Below are positions 1 to 8,569 of a DNA stretch of 64,000 nucleotides, piece after piece. Both the position numbers and the translations under genes were made by a program. The stretch is from Serratia plymuthica NBRC 102599. Lineage in GTDB: Bacteria > Pseudomonadota > Gammaproteobacteria > Enterobacterales > Enterobacteriaceae. The stretch spans positions 32,719-96,718 of the forward strand of contig NZ_BCTU01000027.1 in NCBI RefSeq assembly GCF_001590925.1, written 5' to 3'. Positions within the stretch are counted from its first letter, which is position 1, and every line of letters starts with the position of its first letter. The notes beneath the pieces were generated by a model. The model searched no databases. It saw only the letters and a program-made list of their open reading frames with translations, and was not told where the DNA came from.

Positions 1-236
1 GCGAAGGCAACTGGGCCAAATCCAGCTTCGAGGATCTGGTGCAGTACAACGACGGCTTTAAAACCAACCTGATCGGCACCCCGCAGCAGATCGCCGAGCG
101 CATCATCGCGCTGAAAGACGCCGGGGTGAACCTGATGCTGCTGGCGTTTCTGCATTTCCAGGAAGAGGTGGAGTTCTTCGGCAGAGAAGTGATCCCGCTG
201 GTGCGTGAACTGGAACGCCAGCGGGCGGCAGCCTGA
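1..236 (+). CDS. LLM-class flavin-dependent monooxygenase, C-terminal end (SfnG-like), partial
   Basis: The reading frame is open from the left edge of the window and stops with TGA at 234-236, so only about 78 C-terminal residues are visible. The segment with NLIGTPQQIAERI and, further on, FLHFQEEVEFFG resembles the end of dimethylsulfone monooxygenase SfnG and related bacterial luciferase-like FMNH2-dependent monooxygenases, which cleave C-S bonds of organosulfur compounds. Its 3' end almost touches the stop of the convergent half-GT20 gene. Substrate cannot be judged from this fragment. Confidence 0.6.
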   Translation, partial: EGNWAKSSFEDLVQYNDGFKTNLIGTPQQIAERIIALKDAGVNLMLLAFLHFQEEVEFFGREVIPLVRELERQRAAA

Positions 237-237
237 A

Positions 238-939
238 TCAGTAAATCTTTCTGGCGTTGATCCCGGCCGGGAAGAGGCCGGTGGCGAAGATGTGCCCGTT
301 AACCTGCAACTGGTCGTCGGGCAGCATCTCCAGCGGGTACTCGTTGGCCAGATAGCTGAGGAAGTTATTACGGTCATCGAGCGCCTGAAAACCGATCAGA
401 TCATAGAAAAACAGCGACTCGATTAACCCGCGGTGCTCGGGGATCTGCCTGAGCAGCGCCGCCGACGGGAACGGCAGGTGAAAGAAGAACGCGCACGGGT
501 TCAGCAACCCTTGTTCCTTCAGCGCCTGGCCGCAGGGCAGCAACTGGTAATCATCGATGCAGATGATGTCGCTTGGGCAAACATACTCGCAGGCGATGTC
601 GGCGAAATGCAGGTTGAGCTGCCGGTAAGCCCGGTAATTCTCCGGCGTGAAATGCGCTTTCTCCGGCTGGTTGTGGAACACCGGCCACAGCCCATCGTGA
701 TAATAGCCCTGATAGTGGCGGCAAAACTCATCGACAGACAGCGGGAAAGTCACCTGTTCATAGCCGGCATTGTGCCGATAGCAGACCGGGCGCTCGCCAA
801 AGTTCTGCACGTCGCCGTTCCAGCCCAGCCACAATCCCCGATCCGCCTCATTCGCGCCGTCGGGCGAAAGGGCCTGCGTGGCGCAGGCCAGATCCTTGCT
901 GTCACACTGCTTATTCGAGATCAAAACCAAACGGGACAT
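238..939 (-). CDS. Truncated GT20 protein: N-terminal half of trehalose-6-phosphate synthase only
   Basis: The 233-residue product follows the N-terminal Rossmann domain of OtsA over its full length: MSRLVLISN start, GLWLGWNG, LWPVFHNQ, IDDYQLLP, FFFHLPFP, and a stop right after the domain-boundary segment GLFPAGINARKI. OtsA is about 470 residues; the whole UDP-glucose-binding C-terminal domain is absent. Catalytic positions are partly lost: the SNR arginine is Lys, the Tyr of LWPAFHY is Asn, and the second His of HDYH is Gln, while the Asp and the later His are kept. It has a good RBS (AAGGAA) and lies 14 bp behind the GNAT gene, so it is probably expressed and not a random fragment. Synthase activity is unlikely; a binding or accessory role is only a guess. 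Confidence 0.75.
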   Translation of the reverse strand: MSRLVLISNKQCDSKDLACATQALSPDGANEADRGLWLGWNGDVQNFGERPVCYRHNAGYEQVTFPLSVDEFCRHYQGYYHDGLWPVFHNQPEKAHFTPENYRAYRQLNLHFADIACEYVCPSDIICIDDYQLLPCGQALKEQGLLNPCAFFFHLPFPSAALLRQIPEHRGLIESLFFYDLIGFQALDDRNNFLSYLANEYPLEMLPDDQLQVNGHIFATGLFPAGINARKIY

Positions 940-953
940 GGTGTTTTCCTTAC

Positions 954-1493
954 TCAGTGCACAGACTGGGGGATATTGAGTGCGCCGCAGGGTTGATCAA
1001 TCGCGGGCTGCGTGATGGTCCACACCCTGTCTGGCTGGTTGACCGGTTCATAGCCCACCTTGGCGTACAGCCACGGCGCCTGGCTGGCGTAGAGCATGAT
1101 GCGGTGCAGCCCGCTCATGAGCGGATGTTCCAGGCAACTGTGCATCAGCCATTGCCCCAGCCCGTTGCCGCGGTATTCGGCAGTGATAAACACGTCGCTC
1201 AACCAGGCGAAGGTGGCGTGGTCCGTCACCACCCGGGCAAAACCGATCTGGCGTTTCTTTCGATACAGGCCGAAGCACAGACTGTGGCGAATGGCGCTCT
1301 CCAGCGTGGCGCGGTCGATCCCCTGCGCCCAGTGCGAATGACGGAGAAAGTGATGAATAAAATCGATGTCTAATAGCCGGCGATCGGTGCTGATCGTCAA
1401 GGCACCTTTATGCCAGGAGAAGAGCGGCCCATCATTTACTGCGTTCGGCTGATTATTATTGTCGGCTACTACCGACCGAGGTTGATGCTTCAT
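954..1493 (-). CDS. GNAT family N-acetyltransferase
   Basis: This is a GNAT fold protein of 179 residues. The acetyl-CoA-binding region reads VFITAEYRGNGLGQWLM (the Q/RxxGxG/A loop), preceded by a typical beta4 strand. Members transfer an acetyl group from acetyl-CoA to an amine. I start at the ATG at 1493 because AGAGGA lies just upstream; an upstream GTG at 1532 has no comparable RBS. It is the middle gene of a three-gene operon behind a glutamine synthetase-like ligase and before the half-GT20 gene. The substrate is unknown; an amine or amino acid derivative would fit the neighbours. Confidence 0.8.
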   Translation of the reverse strand: MKHQPRSVVADNNNQPNAVNDGPLFSWHKGALTISTDRRLLDIDFIHHFLRHSHWAQGIDRATLESAIRHSLCFGLYRKKRQIGFARVVTDHATFAWLSDVFITAEYRGNGLGQWLMHSCLEHPLMSGLHRIMLYASQAPWLYAKVGYEPVNQPDRVWTITQPAIDQPCGALNIPQSVH

Positions 1494-1550
1494 CGTCGTC
1501 CTCTGTGCATTGCCAATAAATAAGGTCGTCACCGTGACGAAACCACGGCG

Positions 1551-2930
1551 TTACAGCATCCAGCTTATTTCCGCCTCGGTGACCTGTTCTTCGAAACGGC
1601 GCAATTCGGCGGTTTTGCAGGTGTGCCACAGCGCGGTAAACGCCGGGCCGAGCGTTTCGCGCAGCGGCAGGCTTTGCCGGAACAGCGTTAGCGCTTCTTG
1701 CTGGTTCAGCGGCAGCGCCGCCGCGTCGTCGTTTTCATACCCGTTGCCGCAGGCCGCCGGGGGCAGCGGCAGTGCGTGCTCCAGCCCGTACAGCATGCCG
1801 CTCAGCATCGCCGCCACCGCCAGATAAGGGTTGGCGTCGGCGCCGGCCAACCGGTATTCGATCCGCTGGTTGGCGCTGTCGGCGCAGGGCAGACGCAGCG
1901 CCACCGTGCGGTTGTTGTGGCCCCAGGAGGCGCGCAGCGGCACGTGCATGCCTGGGCGGAAACGGCGGAACGCATTGATGTTCGGCGCGAATATCGCCAT
2001 CGAGGCCGGCATCAGCGCCAGCATCCCGGCGATCGCCTGCGTCATGGTGGCGCTCAGTTCACCCGGTGTGCCGGCCAACAGGTTGTGGCCCTGTTCATCC
2101 TGCAGGCTGATATGAAAATGCAGACCGCTGCCGGCGGCCTGCGCGCAGGGCTTGGCCATAAAGCAGGCGTGCTGGTGGTGTTTTTCCGCCATCTGGCGCG
2201 TCAGCCGTTTCAGGGCCAGCACCTGGTCACAGGCTTCCAGCACCCGCGCACTGTGGTGCAGGTTCAACTCATACTGGCCGGAGGCGGCCTCGGCCACGAT
2301 CCCCGTCAGCGGCAGCACCTGCAGCCGGGCCTGCTGCTCAATCTCATTGAGCAGCGCATGGTGGCGCTCCGGGGCATCGACAGAAAAACTCTGCGTTGGA
2401 CAGGGGTTGGCCCCGGCGGGCTGTTGCTGCGGATCGTGCAGATAAAACTCCAGCTCGGCCGCCACCACCGGGTAATAGCCTTTGGCATGCAAGCGCGCGA
2501 GCACCTGTTGCAGCACCACGCGCGGTTCCAGCTCACAGGCGTCGCCATCGGCATTTTGCATCGTCAGCAGCAGTTGAGCATGGCGTTGCGGATCGCGGGC
2601 ACAGGGCCGCAGCGTACCGGGTACCGGCAGGCACAAGCGATCCGGTTCGCCCGCCTGCTGGCCCAGCCCGCTTTCTTCGATCACCCGCCCGCCGAGATCC
2701 ATGGCGTAAATCGACAACGGGAAATAGCAGCCCTTATCCAGCGAGAACAGTTCGGCAACCGGCAGCCGCTTGCCGCGAAACTGGCCATTCAGATCGTTGA
2801 GATAAATATCGACGTGTTCGGTCTGCGGATAGCGCTGTAAATACTGTTCGACTTCTTTGCGAAACGAGCGCGACCGCGAGGCGGGAATATCCGCCAGCAG
2901 AGGGTTGAAACCAATAATATTAGAATACAT
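1551..2930 (-). CDS. Glutamine synthetase family protein (PuuA-like gamma-glutamylamine ligase)
   Basis: At 459 residues it matches the glutamine synthetase family over its length, with N-terminal beta-grasp and C-terminal catalytic domain. Visible family motifs are AAELEFYL (metal-ligand Glu), GQYELNLHH, the GSGLHFHISL histidine segment, NNRTVALR and IEYRLAGADANPYL. The sequence is nearest the PuuA / gamma-glutamylpolyamine synthetase branch (about 470 residues), which joins glutamate to amines using ATP, and it lacks the adenylylation-loop layout of GlnA. It heads the minus-strand operon with the GNAT and half-GT20 genes. Its true amine partner is not readable; PuuA itself would act on putrescine. 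Confidence 0.8.
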   Translation of the reverse strand: MYSNIIGFNPLLADIPASRSRSFRKEVEQYLQRYPQTEHVDIYLNDLNGQFRGKRLPVAELFSLDKGCYFPLSIYAMDLGGRVIEESGLGQQAGEPDRLCLPVPGTLRPCARDPQRHAQLLLTMQNADGDACELEPRVVLQQVLARLHAKGYYPVVAAELEFYLHDPQQQPAGANPCPTQSFSVDAPERHHALLNEIEQQARLQVLPLTGIVAEAASGQYELNLHHSARVLEACDQVLALKRLTRQMAEKHHQHACFMAKPCAQAAGSGLHFHISLQDEQGHNLLAGTPGELSATMTQAIAGMLALMPASMAIFAPNINAFRRFRPGMHVPLRASWGHNNRTVALRLPCADSANQRIEYRLAGADANPYLAVAAMLSGMLYGLEHALPLPPAACGNGYENDDAAALPLNQQEALTLFRQSLPLRETLGPAFTALWHTCKTAELRRFEEQVTEAEISWML

Positions 2931-3363
2931 GGCGGCCCCCGAGCTTAATGAAAAACGCGGGTTCAGTCATAAACAAGGTAGGGTATAAACACATGAGGCA
3001 TCCGTCTCGTGAGGCCATATTGGCGATGTAATGATGTTATCCGTGGCCCTGAAAACTGTCTGTAAAAACGCCGTAACTTTACCTGTCGTCGAGATAAAAA
3101 TGGCGTAAAAATACCGTTTTTCGATGTTTTTAACGTGGAAAATTGTAGTGGGAAGGTCATTCGGTATTTGTGTTTTTTATTCCTTTGCTAATCTATATCT
3201 TGCTACTAAATCTAAGATATTGAATTGCCTTTCTGTGCAATATTTCATTGGCGGTTTTTTGCTGTTCTGGCGGTATTTTATAACCTTGTGCCGAGATTTT
3301 TTACTTTTCATCGCTAAAAGCTATGTTTGTTGTTATGGCAAGGTGAGTAAGGAGTGCATAATA
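2931..3363. other. Intergenic region between divergent operons
   Basis: About 430 bp without a convincing gene. It holds the promoters of the minus-strand ligase operon and of the patatin gene. Composition turns markedly A+T-rich from about 3050 on, continuous with the patatin gene. An in-frame upward extension of the patatin ORF to 3124 exists, but it has no RBS and the ATG at 3364 has one. Confidence 0.6.
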
Positions 3364-5784
3364 ATGAGCCCCGTTTACGAGCAAGAAAATAATAAGCTAC
3401 CTCAAGAAGAAATAAAGTGTGATGAGCTGGCGGTGAAACTGCGTAGAAAAAAAGCTGGAATAAGTGAAGATGCGCCTGTCTGCGCTATTGCACTTTCCGG
3501 CGGAGGTATTCGCAGTGCGACTTTCAGCCTCGGTTTGTTGCGAGCGTTGGCAAAAAATAAACTTTTACACCGTTTTGATTATATGTCGACAGTGTCTGGC
3601 GGGGGTTATATTGGTGGTGCTGTGGGGCGGCTTTATGACGATCAACAGGACGCTGAGAAAGTCGAGGAGGGGTTGAAAGACGATCACTCGTTGCTGCTGT
3701 GGTGGCTAAGGAATAATGGTCGTTATCTGATACCCGCCGGGCTTCGCGACACGGGTCAGGCTATTGCGTATATGCTGCGCGGGTTACTGGCATCTCATTT
3801 TGAAGCGGCGACGCTGATCCTGTTGTTAGCGGCTCTGACGCTTTGGCCGACGTTGTTTGCAAATCTGATCGAGCCAAATAAATTTTCTGAAACTGGTATC
3901 TGGCACGGGTTAGCCCTATTACCTGCATTTTTCGCCGCCTATCAAATCTCGGCTTATTGGCTGGTGCGCCCCCGGGGGAAAGAAAAAGGGAAGGAGAGGC
4001 AGTATGTCGACGGCCATATTAACGCTGCTGATGCTTTTTTGGTGGGGCTGGCTACGCTGGTTGGTGTTATTATTGTGTATTATCATTTGTGGGGCTTTTT
4101 GGGGGTGATTATTGGCCTCTTCCTCATTATCCCTATGCTCGCGGCAATACGGCATTTATTATTTTATCGCCAACGGCAAGAAGTAACGGCTGCCGAGATG
4201 CGTTTAAAGCATACGGAGAGACTCTCTTATGCGCTGGGTGTCATTTTCGTTTTTTTGTTGTTGTACTCTGTTGAAATCTCTTCCTATTGGTTGAAAAATC
4301 ATTTTGCCTATTCATCGGGGTGGCTTTTTTCTGCACCTGCGTTGACTGCCCTTATTTTTCGGTTTTCTTTGTTAAAGAAAACCGGCTTCTTAAAGTGGCT
4401 AAAAAAGGTAGGCATATTCCCGGTGCTCAGCATTGTGGGTTACGCCGTTTTGTTATTGATGCTGATTGGCTGCGCAACCTTATTGCGGGTGCTGCTGTCT
4501 GATATCGCCGGCTTAAGTATCTCGCTGGAGCTACATTGGATTATGTTTGCCGCAGATACGTTATTTATCTTGATGATATTGCTGTTTTTCTATTTATCAA
4601 AACAGAATATTGCCGTGCTGAATCTCTCTTCAATGCACAATCTATACCGTGCCCGGTTGGAGCGAGCCTATGTTTCCGTCGGCAATTACACAGGCAAAGC
4701 ATTCCAGGAGCCGCGTTTCCCATGTTCTCCACTGATGACATATGACCGAAAGTGGGTTGAAGGAAGCAGTCGGCTCACCGAGACGCGTTCGGGCGATGAT
4801 GTGTCCTTGGAGCAATATCAGCCACATCTTTACGGTGGGCCTATTCATTTGATCAATTGTTGTATTAACCAAACTGTGGATGATCGTACCGGCAATTATA
4901 ATGCCGACCGTAAAGGCGTCTCGCTGACGCTCAGTGCTCTGGGAGTTGAGATCGGAACGTCTGATCCGCAGCCTCATGACCCTCAATATTTTAAAGATGA
5001 ATGCTTGTCGAAATGGCTGGCTATCTCCGGTGCAGCGGCGGCGACCGGAATGGGATCTCGCACCAAAGGGGGGATTGCAGCGTTGCTGTTTATCTCGGGG
5101 TTGCGTTTGGGTTATTGGAATAAAAGCCTGCTCCCCGCGCCAGGGAAAAACGAACAGGGCGAAGAAAAGGGAAGAAAAAGAACAAAATTTGAGGAATGGG
5201 CGAGTCGCTTCCCACGGCAATCCGCCATTGTCGGCGAAATGTTTGCGCATTTACCCGGCTTGAACAGTGAGAATTGGTATATTTCAGATGGCGGCCATTT
5301 TGATAACACTGGCGTCTATGCATTGCTGAAACGCAGGGTGTCACTTATCGTCCTGGCGGATTGTGGTGCAGATCCGGCATATGGCTACGAGGATGTGGAA
5401 AACTTGGTGCGAAAGGCGAAAATAGATTATGCGACCTTTATCGAGTTTGTGGGTAATACCCGGGTTCAGGCGTCGTTTTCACATTTATTTACCACCCCAG
5501 AGACGTTGACTACGGAACCGAACCCGGCTCCCTTTTTGCTTGCCAGGGTGGTTTACCCCGACAGGCCACAACCTGGCGTGCTGATCGTGGTTAAACCGCA
5601 TCTGGTAGGCCAACTGCCGCTGGATGTTGATCAATATGCGAAGAAAAATAGCGTATTCCCGCAGCAAACCACGGGGGACCAGTTTTTTGACGAAGCACAA
5701 TGGGAGGCTTACCATCAATTGGGGCTTCTGTTGGGGGAACAGTTAACCGAAGAGGTGATGGCGAAAGCGCATACCTGGATTTAA
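3364..5784 (+). CDS. Patatin-like phospholipase with central multi-pass membrane domain
   Basis: This is an 806-residue protein. The patatin catalytic fold is split: the oxyanion-hole motif GGGIR is at about residues 46-50 and the nucleophile Ser in STVSGGG at about 78. The catalytic Asp of SDGG is only at about residue 642. Between them lie six to eight strongly hydrophobic segments (residues about 140-420). The family hydrolyses acyl esters of lipids, here presumably at the inner membrane. The start is chosen at 3364 because TAAGGAG precedes it at 7-10 bp. Base composition is clearly more A+T-rich than the flanks, suggesting acquisition by transfer. No secretion signal or toxin partner is evident. 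Confidence 0.85.
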   Translation: MSPVYEQENNKLPQEEIKCDELAVKLRRKKAGISEDAPVCAIALSGGGIRSATFSLGLLRALAKNKLLHRFDYMSTVSGGGYIGGAVGRLYDDQQDAEKVEEGLKDDHSLLLWWLRNNGRYLIPAGLRDTGQAIAYMLRGLLASHFEAATLILLLAALTLWPTLFANLIEPNKFSETGIWHGLALLPAFFAAYQISAYWLVRPRGKEKGKERQYVDGHINAADAFLVGLATLVGVIIVYYHLWGFLGVIIGLFLIIPMLAAIRHLLFYRQRQEVTAAEMRLKHTERLSYALGVIFVFLLLYSVEISSYWLKNHFAYSSGWLFSAPALTALIFRFSLLKKTGFLKWLKKVGIFPVLSIVGYAVLLLMLIGCATLLRVLLSDIAGLSISLELHWIMFAADTLFILMILLFFYLSKQNIAVLNLSSMHNLYRARLERAYVSVGNYTGKAFQEPRFPCSPLMTYDRKWVEGSSRLTETRSGDDVSLEQYQPHLYGGPIHLINCCINQTVDDRTGNYNADRKGVSLTLSALGVEIGTSDPQPHDPQYFKDECLSKWLAISGAAAATGMGSRTKGGIAALLFISGLRLGYWNKSLLPAPGKNEQGEEKGRKRTKFEEWASRFPRQSAIVGEMFAHLPGLNSENWYISDGGHFDNTGVYALLKRRVSLIVLADCGADPAYGYEDVENLVRKAKIDYATFIEFVGNTRVQASFSHLFTTPETLTTEPNPAPFLLARVVYPDRPQPGVLIVVKPHLVGQLPLDVDQYAKKNSVFPQQTTGDQFFDEAQWEAYHQLGLLLGEQLTEEVMAKAHTWI

Positions 5785-5841
5785 TCAAGCCAGTGCTATC
5801 CCTGCGGGGATTATTATTCATCATTATCGTGCGGGAGCATT

Positions 5842-6159
5842 ATGTCAGCGTTCAAGATGCTTATTATTCTCGCTTCCCTGGTTGCCTTCAACGCGGCCGC
5901 TTCGTCCGAAGCGGCCTGGGCCAAGGGCGATAAAGCGATGCAGGCTGCCTGCCTGAAGGCCAGCGGATTGAAAGCGGCCAAAGCTGCCGGGGCGATCATT
6001 CATTATGATGACGACGTCGGCTACTCGGCGTTGTTGATCGGCGGGCGCTACCCGCAGCCGTTTATGAAGAACAAGCCGGGCAAAGAGCTGTGCCTCTACC
6101 AGCGGGCGACCCAAAAGGCGGTGGTTCAGGAAGCCGATGGGTTTCTGGGTAAGCCGTAG
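5842..6159 (+). CDS. Small exported protein of unknown function
   Basis: The 105-residue product opens with a hydrophobic signal-peptide-like segment (MSAFKMLIILASLVAFNAAASS) and a plausible cleavage near residues 20-25. A short basic and aromatic domain with two cysteines (AACLKAS and ELCLYQ) follows, so a disulfide in the periplasm is possible. RBS GGGAG is upstream. It lies 57 bp behind the patatin gene but is G+C-rich, unlike that gene, so the two need not be linked. I recognise no family. Confidence 0.6.
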   Translation: MSAFKMLIILASLVAFNAAASSEAAWAKGDKAMQAACLKASGLKAAKAAGAIIHYDDDVGYSALLIGGRYPQPFMKNKPGKELCLYQRATQKAVVQEADGFLGKP

Positions 6160-6163
6160 AGGC

Positions 6164-6182
6164 GGGGGCGCCGAGCGCCCCC
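6164..6182. terminator. G+C-rich hairpin between convergent genes
   Basis: A perfect 7-bp stem (GGGGGCG ... CGCCCCC, 5-nt loop) sits between the ends of the small exported protein gene and yncE. It probably terminates both strands, although the T-run is weak. Confidence 0.6.
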
Positions 6183-6190
6183 GGTCTTGA

Positions 6191-7267
6191 TTATTTCAAC
6201 GCGATACGAATCACGTCATCCGGTGCCGTGGCTTCTTTTTCGCGGCTGGAAGCCTGTTTGACGCTGACGTACAGCGTCTGGCCATCCGGTGACAGCGCCA
6301 GGCTGTTCGGGTGGGTCGGCGTCTTGAGGGTGTTCAGCAGCTTGTAACTTTTGGCGTCAATCACGCTCACTTCGCCCGCCTTGCGGTGGGTCACGTAAAC
6401 TTCATTGCGCGCCGGGTTGAACAGCACCGCCAGCGATTCCGGCACCTCGATTTTGCTCAGGACAGTACCGTCGCGGGTATCGACAACCAACACCTGCGCC
6501 TGTTTGGAGTCGGTGATAAAGGCACGGTGGGTGGCCGGATCCAGGCTGAGGTTCAAGAAGAAGTGCTCTTTGGCTTCATCCAGCTTTTTGCGGGTGAGCA
6601 CCTTGTTGGTTTTGGTGTCGATAGTCACCAGCTCGCCGTCGGCGTTGGTCACATACAGGCGACCGGCTGCGGCGTCCAGCGCCAGGCCAGTGCCGTATTT
6701 GCCGGTATCGGTGATGGTGGTGCGCAGGGTGAGATCTTTACCGTCCACCACCCAGACCACGCTGGATTCGCCCAGCCCGGTAATGTACAGCGTGTCGGTC
6801 GCGGCGTCGGCCACCAGCTCACGCGGCGCCAGCGGTTTTACCGTCTCGGTGCGTTGGCGGGCATCCAGCACCAGGCGGCCTTTCACTTCGCCGGTCTTGG
6901 CGTCGATAGCGGTCACCGAGTTGTTTACCGTGTTGCCGAAGAACAGCGTATCGGTCTTGCCGTTAATCGCGGCGCCAAAGGGTTTGATGTCGTTGTGAAT
7001 CACCTGGGTGATGTCCAGCGTCTTGGGATCCAGCCGATAAACCACGCCGCCCTTGTCCAGCTTACGGCTTTGCGAGGTCGCCAGATACAGCGCGTTTTCG
7101 CCCTGGCTGTACACCATCTCGTAAGCGCCTTTACCTACCGGTTTGCGCAGCAGCTCAGGCTCGCCCTGGGCCAGCAGCGGGGCGGAAAACAGCATTGACG
7201 TGAGCAACAGCAGCGGGAAGGTGGCGCGTGCGCCAAAGCGGCGGCTGGTGGTGGTTGCAGAATTCAT
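6191..7267 (-). CDS. yncE: YncE family periplasmic beta-propeller protein
   Basis: The 358-residue product matches E. coli YncE (353 residues) throughout: signal peptide to about residue 33 (SAPLLAQG), then repeated propeller blades including KAYEM/GAYEMVYSQGENALYLATSQ, FGNTVNNSVTAIDAKTG and PTHPNSLALSPDGQTLYVS. YncE is a seven-bladed propeller in the periplasm that binds DNA in vitro and is expressed under iron limitation; its physiological role is unsettled. RBS GGAGAGG precedes the ATG. A Fur-box-like palindrome lies about 126 bp upstream (7393-7410), which fits iron control. Confidence 0.92.
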   Translation of the reverse strand: MNSATTTSRRFGARATFPLLLLTSMLFSAPLLAQGEPELLRKPVGKGAYEMVYSQGENALYLATSQSRKLDKGGVVYRLDPKTLDITQVIHNDIKPFGAAINGKTDTLFFGNTVNNSVTAIDAKTGEVKGRLVLDARQRTETVKPLAPRELVADAATDTLYITGLGESSVVWVVDGKDLTLRTTITDTGKYGTGLALDAAAGRLYVTNADGELVTIDTKTNKVLTRKKLDEAKEHFFLNLSLDPATHRAFITDSKQAQVLVVDTRDGTVLSKIEVPESLAVLFNPARNEVYVTHRKAGEVSVIDAKSYKLLNTLKTPTHPNSLALSPDGQTLYVSVKQASSREKEATAPDDVIRIALK

Positions 7268-7682
7268 AACCTCTCCATGGAGTTAAAAAAGCCTATCGCC
7301 ACAGGGCGGTTGCCCTGGAGCCAGGAACGCTCAACATTGAATAAAGGGGACATTCGGCCGGTCGCGTCGTGGCGCGCCGATCCTGTATTTGCGAATAATA
7401 ATCATTATTCATGTCGGAGGGGAGCTATTTCGGCAAGGGGTGGGGTGAAAATCACAGTGTGAAGGGGGACGCTGCTCCATTTTTCTCGATGTACTCCAGA
7501 AGGCCAGCGGTGTAGTCATAAGGGAAGAGGGAGGGGGAAATGACCTTTTATGTCATTATCCCAATATATATGGGGTCGGGAGAACTGTATTACGTATATA
7601 TAGTATCTGGTTGGCGATATTTAAAAATGGGGGCCTGAAGAAGATTTTATGGTAGAATTAGATAATAAAAGGGAGGGATTAA
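7268..7682. other. 415-bp intergenic region, yncE promoter and A+T-rich upstream region of unknown pair
   Basis: The left portion contains the yncE promoter with the Fur-like palindrome. From about 7540 the sequence becomes strongly A+T-rich with runs such as TATATATA, leading into the unknown gene pair. No gene is supported here. Confidence 0.5.
7393..7410. promoter_or_regulatory. Fur box candidate for yncE
   Basis: GAATAATAATCATTATTC is an inverted repeat (7-bp arms, 4-bp centre) and matches most of the 19-bp Fur consensus GATAATGATAATCATTATC. Iron-dependent Fur repression of yncE is known in E. coli. Confidence 0.65.
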
Positions 7683-7886
7683 ATGAAATCCAAATATACA
7701 GTAAGCCGTATGAGTAAGTCTGAACGCCGCGAGATTCTTCGTAGTTTAGACAGCAGTGCGCCTGTTAAGACCCGTACCTTTTTGAATCTGTTGCCGAAAT
7801 TCAAACAAGGTAAGCTCAGGACCGAGCGCCGCACGCAAGAAGACATTAACAAGATGTTCGCGATCGCGTTTAAAGCCGTTCAATAG
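7683..7886 (+). CDS. Small basic protein of unknown function
   Basis: 67 residues, rich in Lys and Arg (SKSERREILRSL, GKLRTERRTQEDINKMF), no hydrophobic segment, with a strong RBS (GGGAGG, 7 bp before ATG). The A+T-rich composition matches the next gene and differs from the chromosome around it. It is followed immediately by a rho-independent terminator. The basic helical character would suit a nucleic-acid-binding or small regulatory protein, but no family is recognised. Confidence 0.6.
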   Translation: MKSKYTVSRMSKSERREILRSLDSSAPVKTRTFLNLLPKFKQGKLRTERRTQEDINKMFAIAFKAVQ

Positions 7887-7903
7887 TCAATTTTCTTCGA
7901 ATT

Positions 7904-7932
7904 ACGCCCCGCAGATGCTATGGGGCGTTTTT
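7904..7932 (+). terminator. Rho-independent terminator between the two small A+T-rich genes
   Basis: Stem ACGCCCC ... GGGGCGT followed by TTTTT. The T-run ends only 3-4 bp before the RBS of the next gene, so it could work as an attenuator for that gene. Confidence 0.8.
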
Positions 7933-7948
7933 ATTGGCAGGAGCCAAC

Positions 7949-8569
7949 TTGTCTAAGCAATGGGTATTCAGAAAACTTGTCGATAAGAATAATAAAGATA
8001 GTTACTATCGCGATCTTATTGCCTATGCCATTTATAAAGAAGCTAAAGATGACTATGCGACTGACTTAGCCAAGCAGAAATTATCCGCAGAATTGCTGGA
8101 GCAAAAACTTGATGGGTTTCATGAGATGTCGGTGACCGATGCTCAAATATCAGGCTATCGTAAAAAGGCGGATACTGTGATGAACAGCCTTATTACTCAA
8201 TTAGATGAAAAGGTTAGCGCGAAACATGAAAAAGCCCTTAAAACGCTTCAGGAGCACCATGCAAAAGAGCTTAAAGATATAAAGGGTAAAGCGAAAAAAG
8301 AAGCCGTTAGCGAATACAAAACACAAATTGAAAATGCCAGCAATGCCAGATCGAACCTGCTATCTCGCGGTATGCTTTGGGTGTTTACCGGTTATCAAAG
8401 CATCGTGGCTACAGCCCTGTTGATCATCATCGTGGGTGGGATCGCTGTTTGGACCGGACCTAAAGAACAGCAGCGAAACATTGTAGAGGCTTTTATTGGT
8501 TTATTTACCACTGCACCAATGCCTGATATGAGTGTTAAAAATGATACAAAATCTGAATCTCAAGGTTGA
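7949..8569 (+). CDS. Coiled-coil protein with C-terminal transmembrane helix, unknown function
   Basis: I take the TTG at 7949 as start because GGCAGGAG lies 5 bp upstream; this gives about 206 residues. Residues ~30-130 are charged and helical (KQKLSAELLEQKL, KALKTLQEHHAKELKD), with coiled-coil heptads. A single hydrophobic segment (IVATALLIIIVGGIAVW) near residue 160 would anchor it in the membrane with the long N-terminal part in the cytoplasm. The gene is A+T-rich and lies directly behind a terminator. No family recognised. Confidence 0.6.
   Translation: MSKQWVFRKLVDKNNKDSYYRDLIAYAIYKEAKDDYATDLAKQKLSAELLEQKLDGFHEMSVTDAQISGYRKKADTVMNSLITQLDEKVSAKHEKALKTLQEHHAKELKDIKGKAKKEAVSEYKTQIENASNARSNLLSRGMLWVFTGYQSIVATALLIIIVGGIAVWTGPKEQQRNIVEAFIGLFTTAPMPDMSVKNDTKSESQG

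Noticed and set aside
3124..3363. N-terminal extension of the patatin ORF (80 codons)
   Set aside because: No RBS at 3124, and an excellent RBS before ATG 3364; the extension is A+T-rich promoter-type sequence.
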